Made by a program: the position numbers and the translations under genes. A stretch of 64,000 bases of DNA from Natronorubrum bangense (GTDB taxonomy: Archaea > Halobacteriota > Halobacteria > Halobacteriales > Natrialbaceae), in assembly GCF_004799645.1 (NCBI RefSeq), contig NZ_CP031305.1, positions 2,294,001-2,358,000 of the forward strand. The letters run 5' to 3'. Positions 9,023-17,916 of the stretch are shown one piece after another. Under the pieces are notes generated by a model. The model had not been told where the DNA came from, made no database searches, and saw nothing but the letters and a program-made list of their open reading frames with translations. Positions within the stretch are counted from its first letter, which is position 1. Each line of letters begins with the position of its first letter.

Positions 9023-9379
9023 TTATGATTCGGCGGCGGTGCTCCGATAGCCGGCAGTGAACTCGTATGCGACGAGAACGATCAGTAGCGCTGCGACGAG
9101 GCCCGCAATGAGCAGCCGTTCGCCCGGGTCTGCGCTGGAAAACCCGAGCATCGCGATTACGAGTGACAGGACAGCAGCGATCCGAACGCGCTGTCGGCCG
9201 GGAACGTCGTCGTCGGTGACAGCGAGATACAGTTGCGGCACGACGATTCCGATTCCAGCTAGAACGACGAACGTCACCACGGCACTCTGTGCACCGATGC
9301 CCGTAAGCCCGATGCCGACCACGGCGAGCCAGACGGCCAGAAGTGAGCCGATGAGGACGCGGTTTTCGCGGGAGACCAT
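9023..9379 (-). CDS. Small four-helix membrane protein
   Basis: 118 residues starting MVSRENRVLIGSLLAVWLAV. Four hydrophobic segments lie at about 8-28, 33-55, 64-80 and 87-107, with a charged tail. The GTG/TTG-rich longer frame upstream has no membrane character, so the ATG at 9379 is used. Function unknown; haloarchaeal membrane proteins of this kind are widespread. A related fragment lies at 8260-8370. Confidence 0.7.
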   Translation of the reverse strand: MVSRENRVLIGSLLAVWLAVVGIGLTGIGAQSAVVTFVVLAGIGIVVPQLYLAVTDDDVPGRQRVRIAAVLSLVIAMLGFSSADPGERLLIAGLVAALLIVLVAYEFTAGYRSTAAES

Positions 9380-9490
9380 ATGACAGACTATCCTGTTAGC
9401 CCCATTACCTCTTTGGAACTGTTCACGATCCAACGTCCACGGGCCGGTCCGGCGGTCGACTCTCTCGAGAGAAGGGACACACTCCCACAC

Positions 9491-9497
9491 GCTTAAC
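9491..9497 (+). promoter_or_regulatory. TATA-like element of nnr
   Basis: GCTTAAC centred about 29 bases before the ATG at 9523, consistent with a leaderless transcript. Confidence 0.45.
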
Positions 9498-9522
9498 GCG
9501 CCCGCGGGCAAATCCACAGGAT

Positions 9523-10950
9523 ATGATTACAGGCAAACGGATGGCTGCCGTCGACGAGAACGCGGCAGCGCTGGGCGTGCCGCGAAAGCAGTTGATGGAG
9601 TCGAGCGGGCACGCCGTCGCTCGCGAAGTGAAAGACCTCACAGAGCCGGGCGCTCGAGTCGCGATCGTCGCCGGCCGGGGGAACAACGGCGGGGACGCGT
9701 TCGTCACGGCGAGATTTCTCGATGCGTACGATGTTACCACCCTGTTGCTCGGCCGTGCGGAAGCCATCGGCACGCGGATTTCGAAGGAGAACTGGAACGC
9801 ACTCGAGTGCGCCGACTACGACACCCGCGAAGTAACCGACTCGAGTGCGTTCGACCTCCCCGAAGCCGATGTGATCGTCGACGCGATGCTTGGGACGGGA
9901 ATCAGCGGCGACCTTCGAGAACCGGCAGCGACTGCAGCCGAAGCGATCAACGCCGCCGACGCGACCGTCGTTGCGGTCGATGTCCCCTCCGGCTTCGACG
10001 CTGACGAGGGTGACCACGCCGACAACGGTGTCGAGGCCGACCACGTCGTCACCTTCCACGATGAAAAACCGGGACTGGCCGACCTCGAGGCCACCGTGGC
10101 GGTCGCGGACATCGGGATTCCGGCAGCCGCAGAGCGCCTCGTCGGACCGGGCGACGTCGCCCTCGCACGCCCTGATAGCCGGACAGGACGCGCGTTCGTC
10201 ATCGGTGGTGGCCCCTACACTGGTGCACCGGCACTCGCCGCACAGGCCGCGCTCCGAACCGGGATGGAGCTCTCATTCGTCGCCGCACCCGAGTCCGTCG
10301 CCGGCGAAATTCAGGGGTACAGCGAGGATCTCATCGTCCAGCCCTATGAGCACGATATCCTCACGCCGGCACAGGTCGACGACCTCGTCGACACCGCAGA
10401 ACGCTATGACGATGTCGTCGTGCTCGGCCCGGGGCTGGGCACCGCCGACGAGACGCTCGAGGCAGCCCGCAAGTTCCTCGAGTCCTACACCGGCCCGGCG
10501 GTCGTCGACGCAGATGCTCTTGCGATTGTGCCCGGCCTCGAGACCGACGCAACGCTGGTCTGTACACCCAACCGACGCGAACTCGCGCGGATGGGCGGGC
10601 CGGATGTGGACGCACTGGCCCCAGTCGCAGACGAGATCGAAGCCTTCGCGGCAGCGCTCGGTCACGTCGTCCTCGCAAAAGGTGTCGACGATGTCGTAAC
10701 CGACGGCAACCGAACCCACATTAGCCGCTCCGGAACGCCCGGAATGGCGGTCGGCGGCACCGGCGACACGCTCGCTGGCGTCACCGCGGCGCTGTTAGAG
10801 CACGCAGGCCCACTCGAGGCCGCGGCGGCGGCCGCACAGGTCAACGGCCTCGCGGGCGAACGCCTCGCCGACCGAGATGGCAACGGTCTGCTCGCCTCCG
10901 AACTATGTGCGCAACTCCCAGCAGTGCTGTGGGGTGAGAGCAATGAGTGA
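9523..10950 (+). CDS. nnr: Bifunctional NAD(P)H-hydrate epimerase / ADP-dependent dehydratase
   Basis: 475 residues. The N-terminal YjeF domain (~1-205) has GRGNNGGDAFVTAR and interconverts R- and S-NAD(P)HX. The C-terminal ribokinase-like domain (~215-470) has the GTGDTLAG anion-hole/catalytic Asp motif and dehydrates S-NAD(P)HX. Together they repair damaged NAD(P)H, useful in a cell with heavy redox flux. The last codons overlap the start of moaC by 8 bases (ATGAGTGA), so the two are translationally coupled. Confidence 0.95.
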   Translation: MITGKRMAAVDENAAALGVPRKQLMESSGHAVAREVKDLTEPGARVAIVAGRGNNGGDAFVTARFLDAYDVTTLLLGRAEAIGTRISKENWNALECADYDTREVTDSSAFDLPEADVIVDAMLGTGISGDLREPAATAAEAINAADATVVAVDVPSGFDADEGDHADNGVEADHVVTFHDEKPGLADLEATVAVADIGIPAAAERLVGPGDVALARPDSRTGRAFVIGGGPYTGAPALAAQAALRTGMELSFVAAPESVAGEIQGYSEDLIVQPYEHDILTPAQVDDLVDTAERYDDVVVLGPGLGTADETLEAARKFLESYTGPAVVDADALAIVPGLETDATLVCTPNRRELARMGGPDVDALAPVADEIEAFAAALGHVVLAKGVDDVVTDGNRTHISRSGTPGMAVGGTGDTLAGVTAALLEHAGPLEAAAAAAQVNGLAGERLADRDGNGLLASELCAQLPAVLWGESNE

Positions 10951-11443
10951 CGAGACGACGGGCCACGCCGAAGAGCTGACACACACCACTGACGAGGGCG
11001 ATGTTCAGATGGTTGACGTCGGCGACAAACCCGATAGCAAGCGTCGCGCGGTCGCAGCCGGCGAGATTCGTCTCCAGCCGTCGACGATTGAGGCGATCCG
11101 CGAGGATGGCGTCGGCAAAGGCGACGTCCTCGCGACGGCCCGTATCGGCGCGATTCAGGCCGTCAAACACACCTGGGAGACGATTCCGATGTGTCATCAG
11201 ATTCCGATCACGAACGTCGACACCGAGTTCGACCTCCGAGAAGACCACATCGAACTCGAGGTTGCGGTCGGGACAACGGGGAAGACGGGCTGTGAGATGG
11301 AGGCCTTAGAGGGCGTCACGACCGGGCTCAACGTCGTCTGGGATATGGTCAAAGCCGTCGAGAAAGACGACGAGGGGCAGTATCCCGACACCGGCATCGA
11401 GAACGTGCGGGTGCTCACGAAGGAGAAACATCGAACGGAGTAG
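10943..11443 (+). CDS. moaC: Cyclic pyranopterin monophosphate synthase MoaC
   Basis: 166 residues starting MSDETTGHAEELTHT. Conserved blocks are VDVGDKP, KRRAVAAGEIRL, KGDVLATARIGAIQAVKHT, MCHQIPIT and TGKTGCEMEALEGVT. MoaC converts the MoaA product to cyclic pyranopterin monophosphate in molybdenum-cofactor synthesis. The MCHQIP and EMEA blocks carry the active-site residues. No other moa gene is in the window. A structured repeat begins 4 bases after the stop. Confidence 0.96.
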   Translation: MSDETTGHAEELTHTTDEGDVQMVDVGDKPDSKRRAVAAGEIRLQPSTIEAIREDGVGKGDVLATARIGAIQAVKHTWETIPMCHQIPITNVDTEFDLREDHIELEVAVGTTGKTGCEMEALEGVTTGLNVVWDMVKAVEKDDEGQYPDTGIENVRVLTKEKHRTE

Positions 11444-11446
11444 TAT

Positions 11447-11524
11447 CGTAACAACTGAAACGGGTTCTACACCGAGCGCACGATGGCTGTGCGCTCGGGT
11501 GTGTACTGACCGTCAGTGGCTACG
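11447..11524 (+). repeat. Structured dispersed repeat, copy A
   Basis: 78 bases starting CGTAACAACTGAAACGG and ending with the short palindrome ACTGACCGTCAGT and GGCTACG. The inner stem pairs 11469-11481 with 11489-11502 (CCGAGCGCAC against GTGCGCTCGG). Relative to copy B, one stem pair is changed on both sides (T/A to G/C), which preserves pairing. It lies 3 bases after the moaC stop, between convergent moaC and the phaB-like gene. Confidence 0.8.
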
Positions 11525-11618
11525 ACAGCAGCTCGATTCGGAGGGCGTTCCGAGGAGGAGATAGAGAGTTGAGGACGTGATTTGCGGGGCGAACGGTCCG
11601 GCAGCGTAGCGATGAGCG

Positions 11619-12362
11619 CTAGAGGTCCATCCCGCCGTTGACGTCGATCACTTCGCCGGTGACGTAAGAGGACTCCTCGCTGGCGAGGAAGCGAACGACG
11701 GCGGCGATGTCTTCGACTTCCGCGAGTCGCTCGAGAGGGATCCCCGAAATGATTCGCTCGAGGACCGAATCCGGGACGCTCTCGAGCATGTCGGTCGCGG
11801 TGAAGCCGGGGGCAACGCAGTTGGCCGTCGACCCGCCTTTGGCGAGTTCGAGCGCGATCGTTCGGGTGAAGCCGAACATCCCACTCTTGGCGGTGGCGTA
11901 GTTGGCCTGCCCGAAGTTGCCCTGTTTCCCGACGACACTCGAGATGTTGACGAGCCGGCCCTCGTTGGCGTTCCAGATATCGTCGAAAAACACCTGCGTG
12001 CAGTTGAACATCCCGCCGAGGTTGACGTCCATGACTCGATCCCACTCCTCACGGCTCATGTCCGTAAACTGTTCGTCGGCCGTGATGCCGGCGTTGTTGA
12101 CCAGCACGTCCGCCGGGCCAAACGCCTCGTGGCAGACCTCGTGCATGTGCTCGACCTCTGCCCGGTCGGAGACGTCTGCACGCGCCGCAACCGCCTCACC
12201 ACCGGCCGATTCGATCGCGTCGACGGCCTCGTGAGCAGAGCCCTCCGACGAACGGTAGTTGATCACGACGTTTGCACCCTTTTCACCGAGGTGTTGTGCG
12301 ATTCCCCGTCCGATACCACGTGCCGAGCCTGTGATGACGCAGGTGCGTCCTTCCATCGACAT
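11619..12362 (-). CDS. phaB: Acetoacetyl-CoA/3-oxoacyl-ACP reductase (SDR family), PhaB-like
   Basis: 247 residues, classical short-chain dehydrogenase. Cofactor motif GSARGIGRG near the N terminus, NNAG at ~90, catalytic Ser in ISSVVG and YxxxK as YATAK. The final VNGGMDL is typical of FabG/PhaB. The reaction is NAD(P)H reduction of 3-oxoacyl-CoA (or ACP) to the R-3-hydroxy form. Its place directly after phaC argues for supplying R-3-hydroxybutyryl-CoA for PHA. A fatty-acid-synthesis role is unlikely in archaea. ATG at 12356 is an alternative start. Confidence 0.88.
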   Translation of the reverse strand: MSMEGRTCVITGSARGIGRGIAQHLGEKGANVVINYRSSEGSAHEAVDAIESAGGEAVAARADVSDRAEVEHMHEVCHEAFGPADVLVNNAGITADEQFTDMSREEWDRVMDVNLGGMFNCTQVFFDDIWNANEGRLVNISSVVGKQGNFGQANYATAKSGMFGFTRTIALELAKGGSTANCVAPGFTATDMLESVPDSVLERIISGIPLERLAEVEDIAAVVRFLASEESSYVTGEVIDVNGGMDL

Positions 12363-12530
12363 GATGCATACCTATTGTAGCTCCGATGGTAAATAATAAC
12401 CTGTTGGATATTGGAACCGAACTGGTTCGGCTCCACAGGAGTTATCACTGACAGAGACAGTTGCTGGACAGCAGTGTCGGGAGACACGGCGGAAACCGAG
12501 TGAAAAACGAGTCGTGGTCCGGTGACGACG

Positions 12531-14003
12531 TCAGCGGTTCCGTGCCTGATCGGCCCAGTCCTCGATTCGACTCGGCGAGATGCCCGTCTCGCTGGCGAGG
12601 TCTGCGACGTCGGCTTCGGCAAGCTGGTCGAACGTCTCGATACCAGCGTCGGCCAGACTGTCCGCGTACGCCTGTCCAACACCGTTGAGGTCTGTGAGGT
12701 CGTCCGCGCCGACGTCGGTAACGGACTGGTCGTCGGCGGTCGTCTCAGTCGGCTCTGTGGTCTCGGACCCGACGTCTTCTATGTGTTCGGACTCGACGCC
12801 CGTCCCGCCATCGGTGACGTCCTCGAGACTGGATTGGCCGCCAGCATCAGCAGCGACCGCTGTGTCCGTGTCCGTGGTCGTTTCGGCCGAAACCTCGGCC
12901 GCGGCCTCAGTTTCGGTCCCGTTCGAGCGCGCTTCGAACCACTCACAGACGTCCGGCCACAGCTCGTCGTGGCTGCGTGAGGAGACGGACATGCCGATGT
13001 GGCCCGTTGCGAACTCGAGAATCTCGGTATCGTCGGACGAGACGAACTCGTTGAACGGTTTGGAGGCCTCCGGCGGGATGAGGTGGTCGTACTCCGCGAC
13101 GATCTGAAGCAGCGGCATGTCGATGTTCTCGAGGTCGACGTGTTTGCCGTCAAGATAGAGTTCATTCTTGATCAGTTTGTTCTCCTGATAGATGTCGCGG
13201 ATGAACTCCTCGTAGACGACGCCGGCGACGTCGATCCCCTCGTCGAGCCACCGCTCCATGCGAGCGAAGTTCTCGACGAAGTCCTCGTCGTCCATGTTCT
13301 CGTAGAACCGGACGTACTTCGTCACGTTGTTTGCGACGGGGTCCATCAGCGCGAACCCGACGTCCAGGAACTCGGCCGGAACGTTGCCGAACGTATCCGT
13401 CACCGTCTCGGGGTCGTAGAACTCTTCGCCACCCCAGAGTTCGAGCACCCCACCGTCACCGGCAAAGCAAAGTCCAGCGGCCATCAAAGCCAGGTTCTGG
13501 ACCTTTTCGGGGTGTAACGACGCGTACATGGCCGACATGGTGCCGCCCATACAGTAGCCGAGAATGTTGACCTTCTCTTCACCGGAGCGTTCGCTTACGA
13601 CATCGACACAGTTGTCGATGTAGCGGTTGACGTAGTCGTCGAGCGACAGCTGTCGATCCAGCTTCGACGGCTCGCCCCAGTCGATCAGGTAGACGTCGAA
13701 ACCGGCCTCGAGCAGCGTCTGGACGACCGAGCGGTCGGGCTGAAGATCGAGGATGTACGGCTTGTTGATCAGCGCGTAGACGATGAGGATCGGAACGTCG
13801 TGTTGCTCCTCTGTCATCGGCTCGTAGTGGAGGAGCTTCAGCTTGTTCTCCTCGTAGACGACCTCGCTCGGCGTCTGTCCGACCTCGGCGTTCTCGAGCG
13901 TTTCGGTTCGCTCGGGGGCAACCTGGCTCTTTTCGGCCAGATCGGCGGTCGCCTCCCAGGCCTCTCGTTGCATATCCAAGACGGTTGCGTACGGGTTTTT
14001 CAT
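12531..14003 (-). CDS. phaC: Class III PHA synthase subunit PhaC with C-terminal helix-hairpin-helix extension
   Basis: 490 residues. The alpha/beta-hydrolase core (~1-360) has the lipase-like box GYCMGG with nucleophile Cys151, Asp306 in AEYDHLIPP and His335 in ATGHIG. With PhaE it polymerises R-3-hydroxyacyl-CoA into granules. Residues ~360-435 are a disordered acidic T/E/D/A-rich linker. Residues ~436-490 ([17 protein letters not shown] ... DWADQARNR) look like a helix-hairpin-helix domain of the kind used for DNA or protein contact. The start overlaps the phaE stop by 4 bases (ATGA). About 170 bases separate it from the phaB-like gene. Confidence 0.95.
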   Translation of the reverse strand: MKNPYATVLDMQREAWEATADLAEKSQVAPERTETLENAEVGQTPSEVVYEENKLKLLHYEPMTEEQHDVPILIVYALINKPYILDLQPDRSVVQTLLEAGFDVYLIDWGEPSKLDRQLSLDDYVNRYIDNCVDVVSERSGEEKVNILGYCMGGTMSAMYASLHPEKVQNLALMAAGLCFAGDGGVLELWGGEEFYDPETVTDTFGNVPAEFLDVGFALMDPVANNVTKYVRFYENMDDEDFVENFARMERWLDEGIDVAGVVYEEFIRDIYQENKLIKNELYLDGKHVDLENIDMPLLQIVAEYDHLIPPEASKPFNEFVSSDDTEILEFATGHIGMSVSSRSHDELWPDVCEWFEARSNGTETEAAAEVSAETTTDTDTAVAADAGGQSSLEDVTDGGTGVESEHIEDVGSETTEPTETTADDQSVTDVGADDLTDLNGVGQAYADSLADAGIETFDQLAEADVADLASETGISPSRIEDWADQARNR

Positions 14004-14548
14004 TGTTCGTCGTCCAGGTGCTCGAGGATGCGATCGAGTTTCTCCTCGACGGCGTGTTGCCGACGCTCGAGTTCGACGAGGCGGTCACCAACCTCGACGA
14101 CACCGTCCTCGGTTGCAAAGCCGAGCGACCGCAAGGTTTCCTGGGACGCCTCGTCGGCCTCCTGTTGCAGTTCGAGCACGTCGCCGACGGTTTCGCCGGT
14201 CATTTTGGCGAAGGCGGTCGTCGACATGACGTCTTTGAACGCCTCGTTGGCCGTGTTCAGCCAGATGTCACGGAACTCATCGACGTCGACGTCCTCGCCC
14301 TCGAGGGTGTCGTTCATCCGCTCGACCATCTGCTGTGAGGCGTTCATCCACGTCTCGTAGGCACGGGCGTACCCCTCGACACCGTCGGAGAGCTCGTTGT
14401 CCTCGCTGACCTCGCCGACGGTCTCCGACCAGCTCTCGACGAACTCGGCCTGGGCTTCCATGTTGTCCTCGAGTGCGTCGAGAAACTGTTCATTCCACTG
14501 TTCGACAAACGCGTTCCAGTTTTGCATCTGGGGCTGTGAATCTGTCAT
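14000..14548 (-). CDS. phaE: Class III PHA synthase subunit PhaE
   Basis: 182 residues, short compared with bacterial PhaE and typical of haloarchaea. Mostly helical and acidic, opening [21 protein letters not shown]. The C terminus is a predicted coiled coil ([21 protein letters not shown]). PhaE is not catalytic; it activates PhaC. The 3' end overlaps phaC by 4 bases. Confidence 0.9.
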   Translation of the reverse strand: MTDSQPQMQNWNAFVEQWNEQFLDALEDNMEAQAEFVESWSETVGEVSEDNELSDGVEGYARAYETWMNASQQMVERMNDTLEGEDVDVDEFRDIWLNTANEAFKDVMSTTAFAKMTGETVGDVLELQQEADEASQETLRSLGFATEDGVVEVGDRLVELERRQHAVEEKLDRILEHLDDEQ

Positions 14549-14599
14549 TGGTATAAAATTGGGAATCGACTGTCAAAAGCCTACGGCCTCTTTCAACGT

Positions 14600-15085
14600 C
14601 TACGCAGAGACGTCGAACTCGTCGGTGGCGTCTTCGACGTTCTCTGCGACGGCGGAGACGTTCTCTTCGACCTGACCGTGGGCCTCGAGGACGGCGTCGA
14701 ACGAGCTGTCGACCATCTCGGAGTAGTTCGCGGCGAACTCGTCGTAGGCGGCTTCGGACTCATCGAGCATCTCGAGCATGGACTCCATCGACTGGGTCTG
14801 GGCTTCGGAAGCGGAGTCGAAACCGTCGTCGACGAGTTCACGCATCTCGTCGAAGTCGGCGGCGTCCTCGGGCATCGAGGCCTCGAGGGCGTCGAAGTAG
14901 GCGTGGATGGCGCCTTTGGTCATCTCGGTGTTGGACTCGAAGAGGGAGCTCGAGGACTCCATCGCGTCGCTGAGGGCGCTGATCGACGCCTTCTGGGCCT
15001 CGAGGGCGTCGTGGGTAAGGTTCTGGGACTGTTCAACTGCGGTGCGCTGTGCGTCGAAAACGGCGGTGAATGGGTTCTGTGTCAT
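14600..15085 (-). CDS. phaP: Phasin, PHA granule-associated protein
   Basis: 161 residues beginning MTQNPFTAVFDAQRTAVEQS. It is all-helical, amphipathic, acidic and nearly free of aromatic residues in the middle, as expected for a granule-coating phasin. The ATG at 15085 is used; the longer frame reads into the upstream regulator gene. It starts 4 bases downstream of the AbrB-like gene and lies 51 bases before phaE, so phaR-phaP-phaE-phaC probably form one unit. Confidence 0.88.
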   Translation of the reverse strand: MTQNPFTAVFDAQRTAVEQSQNLTHDALEAQKASISALSDAMESSSSLFESNTEMTKGAIHAYFDALEASMPEDAADFDEMRELVDDGFDSASEAQTQSMESMLEMLDESEAAYDEFAANYSEMVDSSFDAVLEAHGQVEENVSAVAENVEDATDEFDVSA

Positions 15086-15089
15086 GGTA

Positions 15090-15401
15090 TTAGTCTCGGT
15101 TTCGTTTGACGGGTACGACGATCGTCTGGACGATATCTCCCTCTTCGATGTCGAGGGCTTCCCGCTCTGGACCGGGAATACTGATCCGACCACCGCTCTG
15201 GACACGGGCTTTGAACGTTGCCGTTCCCATGTTCATCGGGCCAAGCGCTGACCCGGTGTCGAACGGGTTCGAGCTTCCGGCTTGCATCATCTTCTGCAAC
15301 AGCTCCTGCTGGGATTCGGCAACCTGCTCGCCTGCCTCCTGCATCTGTTCGGTGAACATCGCAGGTGGGAACCAGGGCGTTCGGTCGGAGTCGTCCGTCA
15401 T
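15090..15401 (-). CDS. phaR: AbrB-type PHA regulator (PhaR-like)
   Basis: 103 residues. The N-terminal half is helical and may bind granules (MFTEQMQEAGEQVAESQQEL). The C-terminal ~45 residues form a SpoVT/AbrB DNA-binding fold (KARVQSGGRISIPGPEREAL). In Haloferax mediterranei an AbrB-type PhaR represses the phaRP operon and senses PHA granules; the same organisation here supports that role. A strong TATA at 15425-15434 places a leaderless start at 15401. Longer upstream frames are not protein-like. Confidence 0.85.
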   Translation of the reverse strand: MTDDSDRTPWFPPAMFTEQMQEAGEQVAESQQELLQKMMQAGSSNPFDTGSALGPMNMGTATFKARVQSGGRISIPGPEREALDIEEGDIVQTIVVPVKRNRD

Positions 15402-15424
15402 CACCTGTAACAAAGAACCCGACG

Positions 15425-15434
15425 CATATAAAAC
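15425..15434 (-). promoter_or_regulatory. Promoter of the phaR-phaP-phaE-phaC unit
   Basis: On the minus strand this reads GTTTTATATG, centred 28 bases before the phaR ATG. The intergenic space to the divergent phaJ (15402-15671) is AT-rich and is the likely place for autoregulation. Confidence 0.6.
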
Positions 15435-15671
15435 TTCCCACCAAAAACCATCTGATGCCATTGAGTGGTTCAATTTGTATTTCGACTCCGCTAGATGTTT
15501 CTGTCTGTGTTTTCTCCCTCACATACATGTGGTATCGTAGATCAATCGTTATTTTCGACAAAACAGCCCCAAGAGCACCTCTAGTACTAAATTACTCGGC
15601 AACATATAGAGTAAATTCGCCTTGGGTAAGCCAAAGAAGTCATAACCATCACACACCTACAGACAGACTAG

Positions 15672-16307
15672 ATGTCCCACCAGAACACCGCGAAAGACAA
15701 TTTCGCTGCGATGACTGACGCGTGGGCGACGATGACACAGACGGTCCTCCAGAGTGCAACCGCGGCAAACCGTGCAGCGATGTCCGCAATGTTGGCACCG
15801 GGGCTTTCGAACGGATCAGGAAGCGAGACTGTCGCTGCATCGATCCCGTCGATCGATCACTCTCATCTCGACTGGCAGTTCGACCGAACCGTCGACGATA
15901 CCGAGAATATCAGCGTCGGCGACACTGTCACGTTCGAGAAGGTCCTCAGTGAAGACGACGTTCGTGCGTTCGCACACATAAGCGGCGACACAAACCGACT
16001 GCACCTCGACGAGGGGTTCGCAAGCGACACCCGATTTGGCGAGCGGATCGTCCACGGCACGCTCGTCTCCGGACTCATCAGCGCCGCGCTGGCTCGACTC
16101 CCCGGACTCACGATCTATCTCTCCCAGGATCTCGAGTTCAGTGGCCCCGTCGGGATCGGCGACCGCGTCTCCGCCCGCGTCGAAGTCGTCGAAGACCTCG
16201 GCAACAGACAGTACCGACTCGAGACGGTCATCCGGAACGAGGACGACGATGCGACCGTCATCAACGGCGAGGCTGTCGTGCTGATCGACGATCTGCCTGA
16301 CGAGTAA
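15672..16307 (+). CDS. phaJ: MaoC-type R-specific enoyl-CoA hydratase PhaJ with phasin-like N terminus
   Basis: 211 residues. The C-terminal hot-dog domain (~75-205) has the hydratase-2 motif SGDTNRLHLDEGFA with the catalytic Asp and His, and FGERIVHGTLVSGL. It hydrates trans-2-enoyl-CoA to R-3-hydroxyacyl-CoA, feeding beta-oxidation intermediates to PhaC. The first ~70 residues are an extra helical segment (DNFAAMTDAWATMTQTVLQS) absent from minimal PhaJ and phasin-like in composition. Divergent from phaR across an AT-rich promoter region. Confidence 0.88.
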   Translation: MSHQNTAKDNFAAMTDAWATMTQTVLQSATAANRAAMSAMLAPGLSNGSGSETVAASIPSIDHSHLDWQFDRTVDDTENISVGDTVTFEKVLSEDDVRAFAHISGDTNRLHLDEGFASDTRFGERIVHGTLVSGLISAALARLPGLTIYLSQDLEFSGPVGIGDRVSARVEVVEDLGNRQYRLETVIRNEDDDATVINGEAVVLIDDLPDE

Positions 16308-16426
16308 TCGCTGTCTCAACGGCACCCCAACGTCGTCAGTCGGCTTGCCACCACACAGCTGCCGGTCCGATCCCCGCCCGGAGCGTGTGCAATGTTGCTA
16401 AGTAGCTCCTCGCGGAACGCCTCCCT

Positions 16427-17872
16427 ATGACCTTATTCGGGACTGCAGGAATCCGTGGTCCAGTCGAGGAGGTGACGCCGGCGCTGGCACTCTCAGTCGG
16501 CCAGGCCGTCGGAGAACCTGGCAAAACGGTCGTCATCGGCCGCGATGGTCGAGAGACCGGCCCCGCACTCGCTGCGGCCATCGAAGCCGGCCTCGAAAGT
16601 GCCGGTGCCGACGTCCGTCGACTCGGTGAGGTACCGACGCCAGCACTCGCGTTCGCCTCGCGTGGACGAACAGGCGTGATGCTCACCGCGAGTCACAACC
16701 CGCCCACGGACAACGGGATCAAGCTCTTTGCTGATGGCGTCGAGTACGACCGAACTGCCGAACGGGCCATCGAAGACCAGCTCGACGGTGCCAAGCACAC
16801 GACCGAACTCGCTTCGTGGGACGAGTGGGGCCAGTCGTCGACCCTCGACATTCTCGAGCAGTATCGCGACAGTGTCGTCTCATACGTTCTCGAGCAGTTC
16901 GACGGCACGGACACGGCACAGCCTGCGTCTACTGGCCCCCTCTCTGGGCTCTCCATCGCCGTCGACTGCGGCAACGGGATGGGATCGGTTGCGACACCAC
17001 AGGTCCTCGATCGACTCGGTGCCGAGGTCGTCGCAGTCAACGCGAACGTCGATGGCCACTTCGTCGCCCGCGAGAGCAAACCGACACCGGAGACCCTGTC
17101 GGCGTTTACTGCCTTTCTCGAGGAGGGAACGGAGACACAACGCGGCACGGAACGAACACGCGGTGAACCCGCAAGCGGATTCGATCTTGGGCTGGCCCAC
17201 GACGGGGATGCCGACCGACTCGTCGTACTCGATTCGGATGGAGAGGTCATCCACGAAGACACGATTCTCGCCGTCGTCGCAGCCCACTACACCGACGCGG
17301 CAGATGTCGACGATCCGGTCGTCATCACCACACCCAACGCCTCCGCCCGCATCGACGAACAGGTCCGTGACGCTGGCGGCCGCGTCGAACGGGTCCGACT
17401 CGGGGCGCTTCACGAAGGTATCGCCCGAGAACGAAGCCATGGGAGCGACGACACTGAAATCGTCTTCGCCGCCGAGCCGTGGAAACACATTCATACGGCG
17501 TTCGGTGGCTGGATCGACGCCGTCGTCAGTGCTGCCGTCGTCGCCGCGTTAGTCGCCGACGCCGGCGGGACAGACGCCCTTCGGGCACCTGTCTCCGAGC
17601 GCCCCTACCGAAAGGTGAGCGTCGACTGTCCCGACGACGCCAAGGCCGATACGATGGCTACTCTCGAGACCGCGCTCCCCGAGGCGTTTTCCGATGCCAT
17701 AGTCAACACCGACTACGGCGTTCGCCTCGAGTTCGACGACGCTTCGTGGGTACTCGTCCGACCGAGCGGCACCGAACCGTACGTGCGTCTGTACGCCGAG
17801 AGTGACACCGTCGACGAACTCGTCGAGACGACACGCGGCGTCATCGAGTCCGCAGTGGCCGAGTCGACGTAG
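16427..17872 (+). CDS. Phosphohexomutase/phosphopentomutase (alpha-D-phosphohexomutase family)
   Basis: 481 residues. Active-site serine loop TASHNPPTDNGIK, metal loop DGDADRL, a sugar-binding region about EPWKHIHT, and phosphate loop RPSGTEPYVRLY complete the four-domain family. Substrate (glucose, mannose, glucosamine or ribose phosphate) cannot be decided from motifs. The metal loop is preceded by a variable insertion (EEGTETQRGTERTRGEP). Cytidine deaminase begins 44 bases downstream, which favours a role in nucleoside-derived ribose-1-phosphate use. Confidence 0.88.
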   Translation: MTLFGTAGIRGPVEEVTPALALSVGQAVGEPGKTVVIGRDGRETGPALAAAIEAGLESAGADVRRLGEVPTPALAFASRGRTGVMLTASHNPPTDNGIKLFADGVEYDRTAERAIEDQLDGAKHTTELASWDEWGQSSTLDILEQYRDSVVSYVLEQFDGTDTAQPASTGPLSGLSIAVDCGNGMGSVATPQVLDRLGAEVVAVNANVDGHFVARESKPTPETLSAFTAFLEEGTETQRGTERTRGEPASGFDLGLAHDGDADRLVVLDSDGEVIHEDTILAVVAAHYTDAADVDDPVVITTPNASARIDEQVRDAGGRVERVRLGALHEGIARERSHGSDDTEIVFAAEPWKHIHTAFGGWIDAVVSAAVVAALVADAGGTDALRAPVSERPYRKVSVDCPDDAKADTMATLETALPEAFSDAIVNTDYGVRLEFDDASWVLVRPSGTEPYVRLYAESDTVDELVETTRGVIESAVAEST

Positions 17873-17916
17873 CGTGCAGTAGGCAGTTTCTTGCACTCGC
17901 TCGAATCAGTACACCC

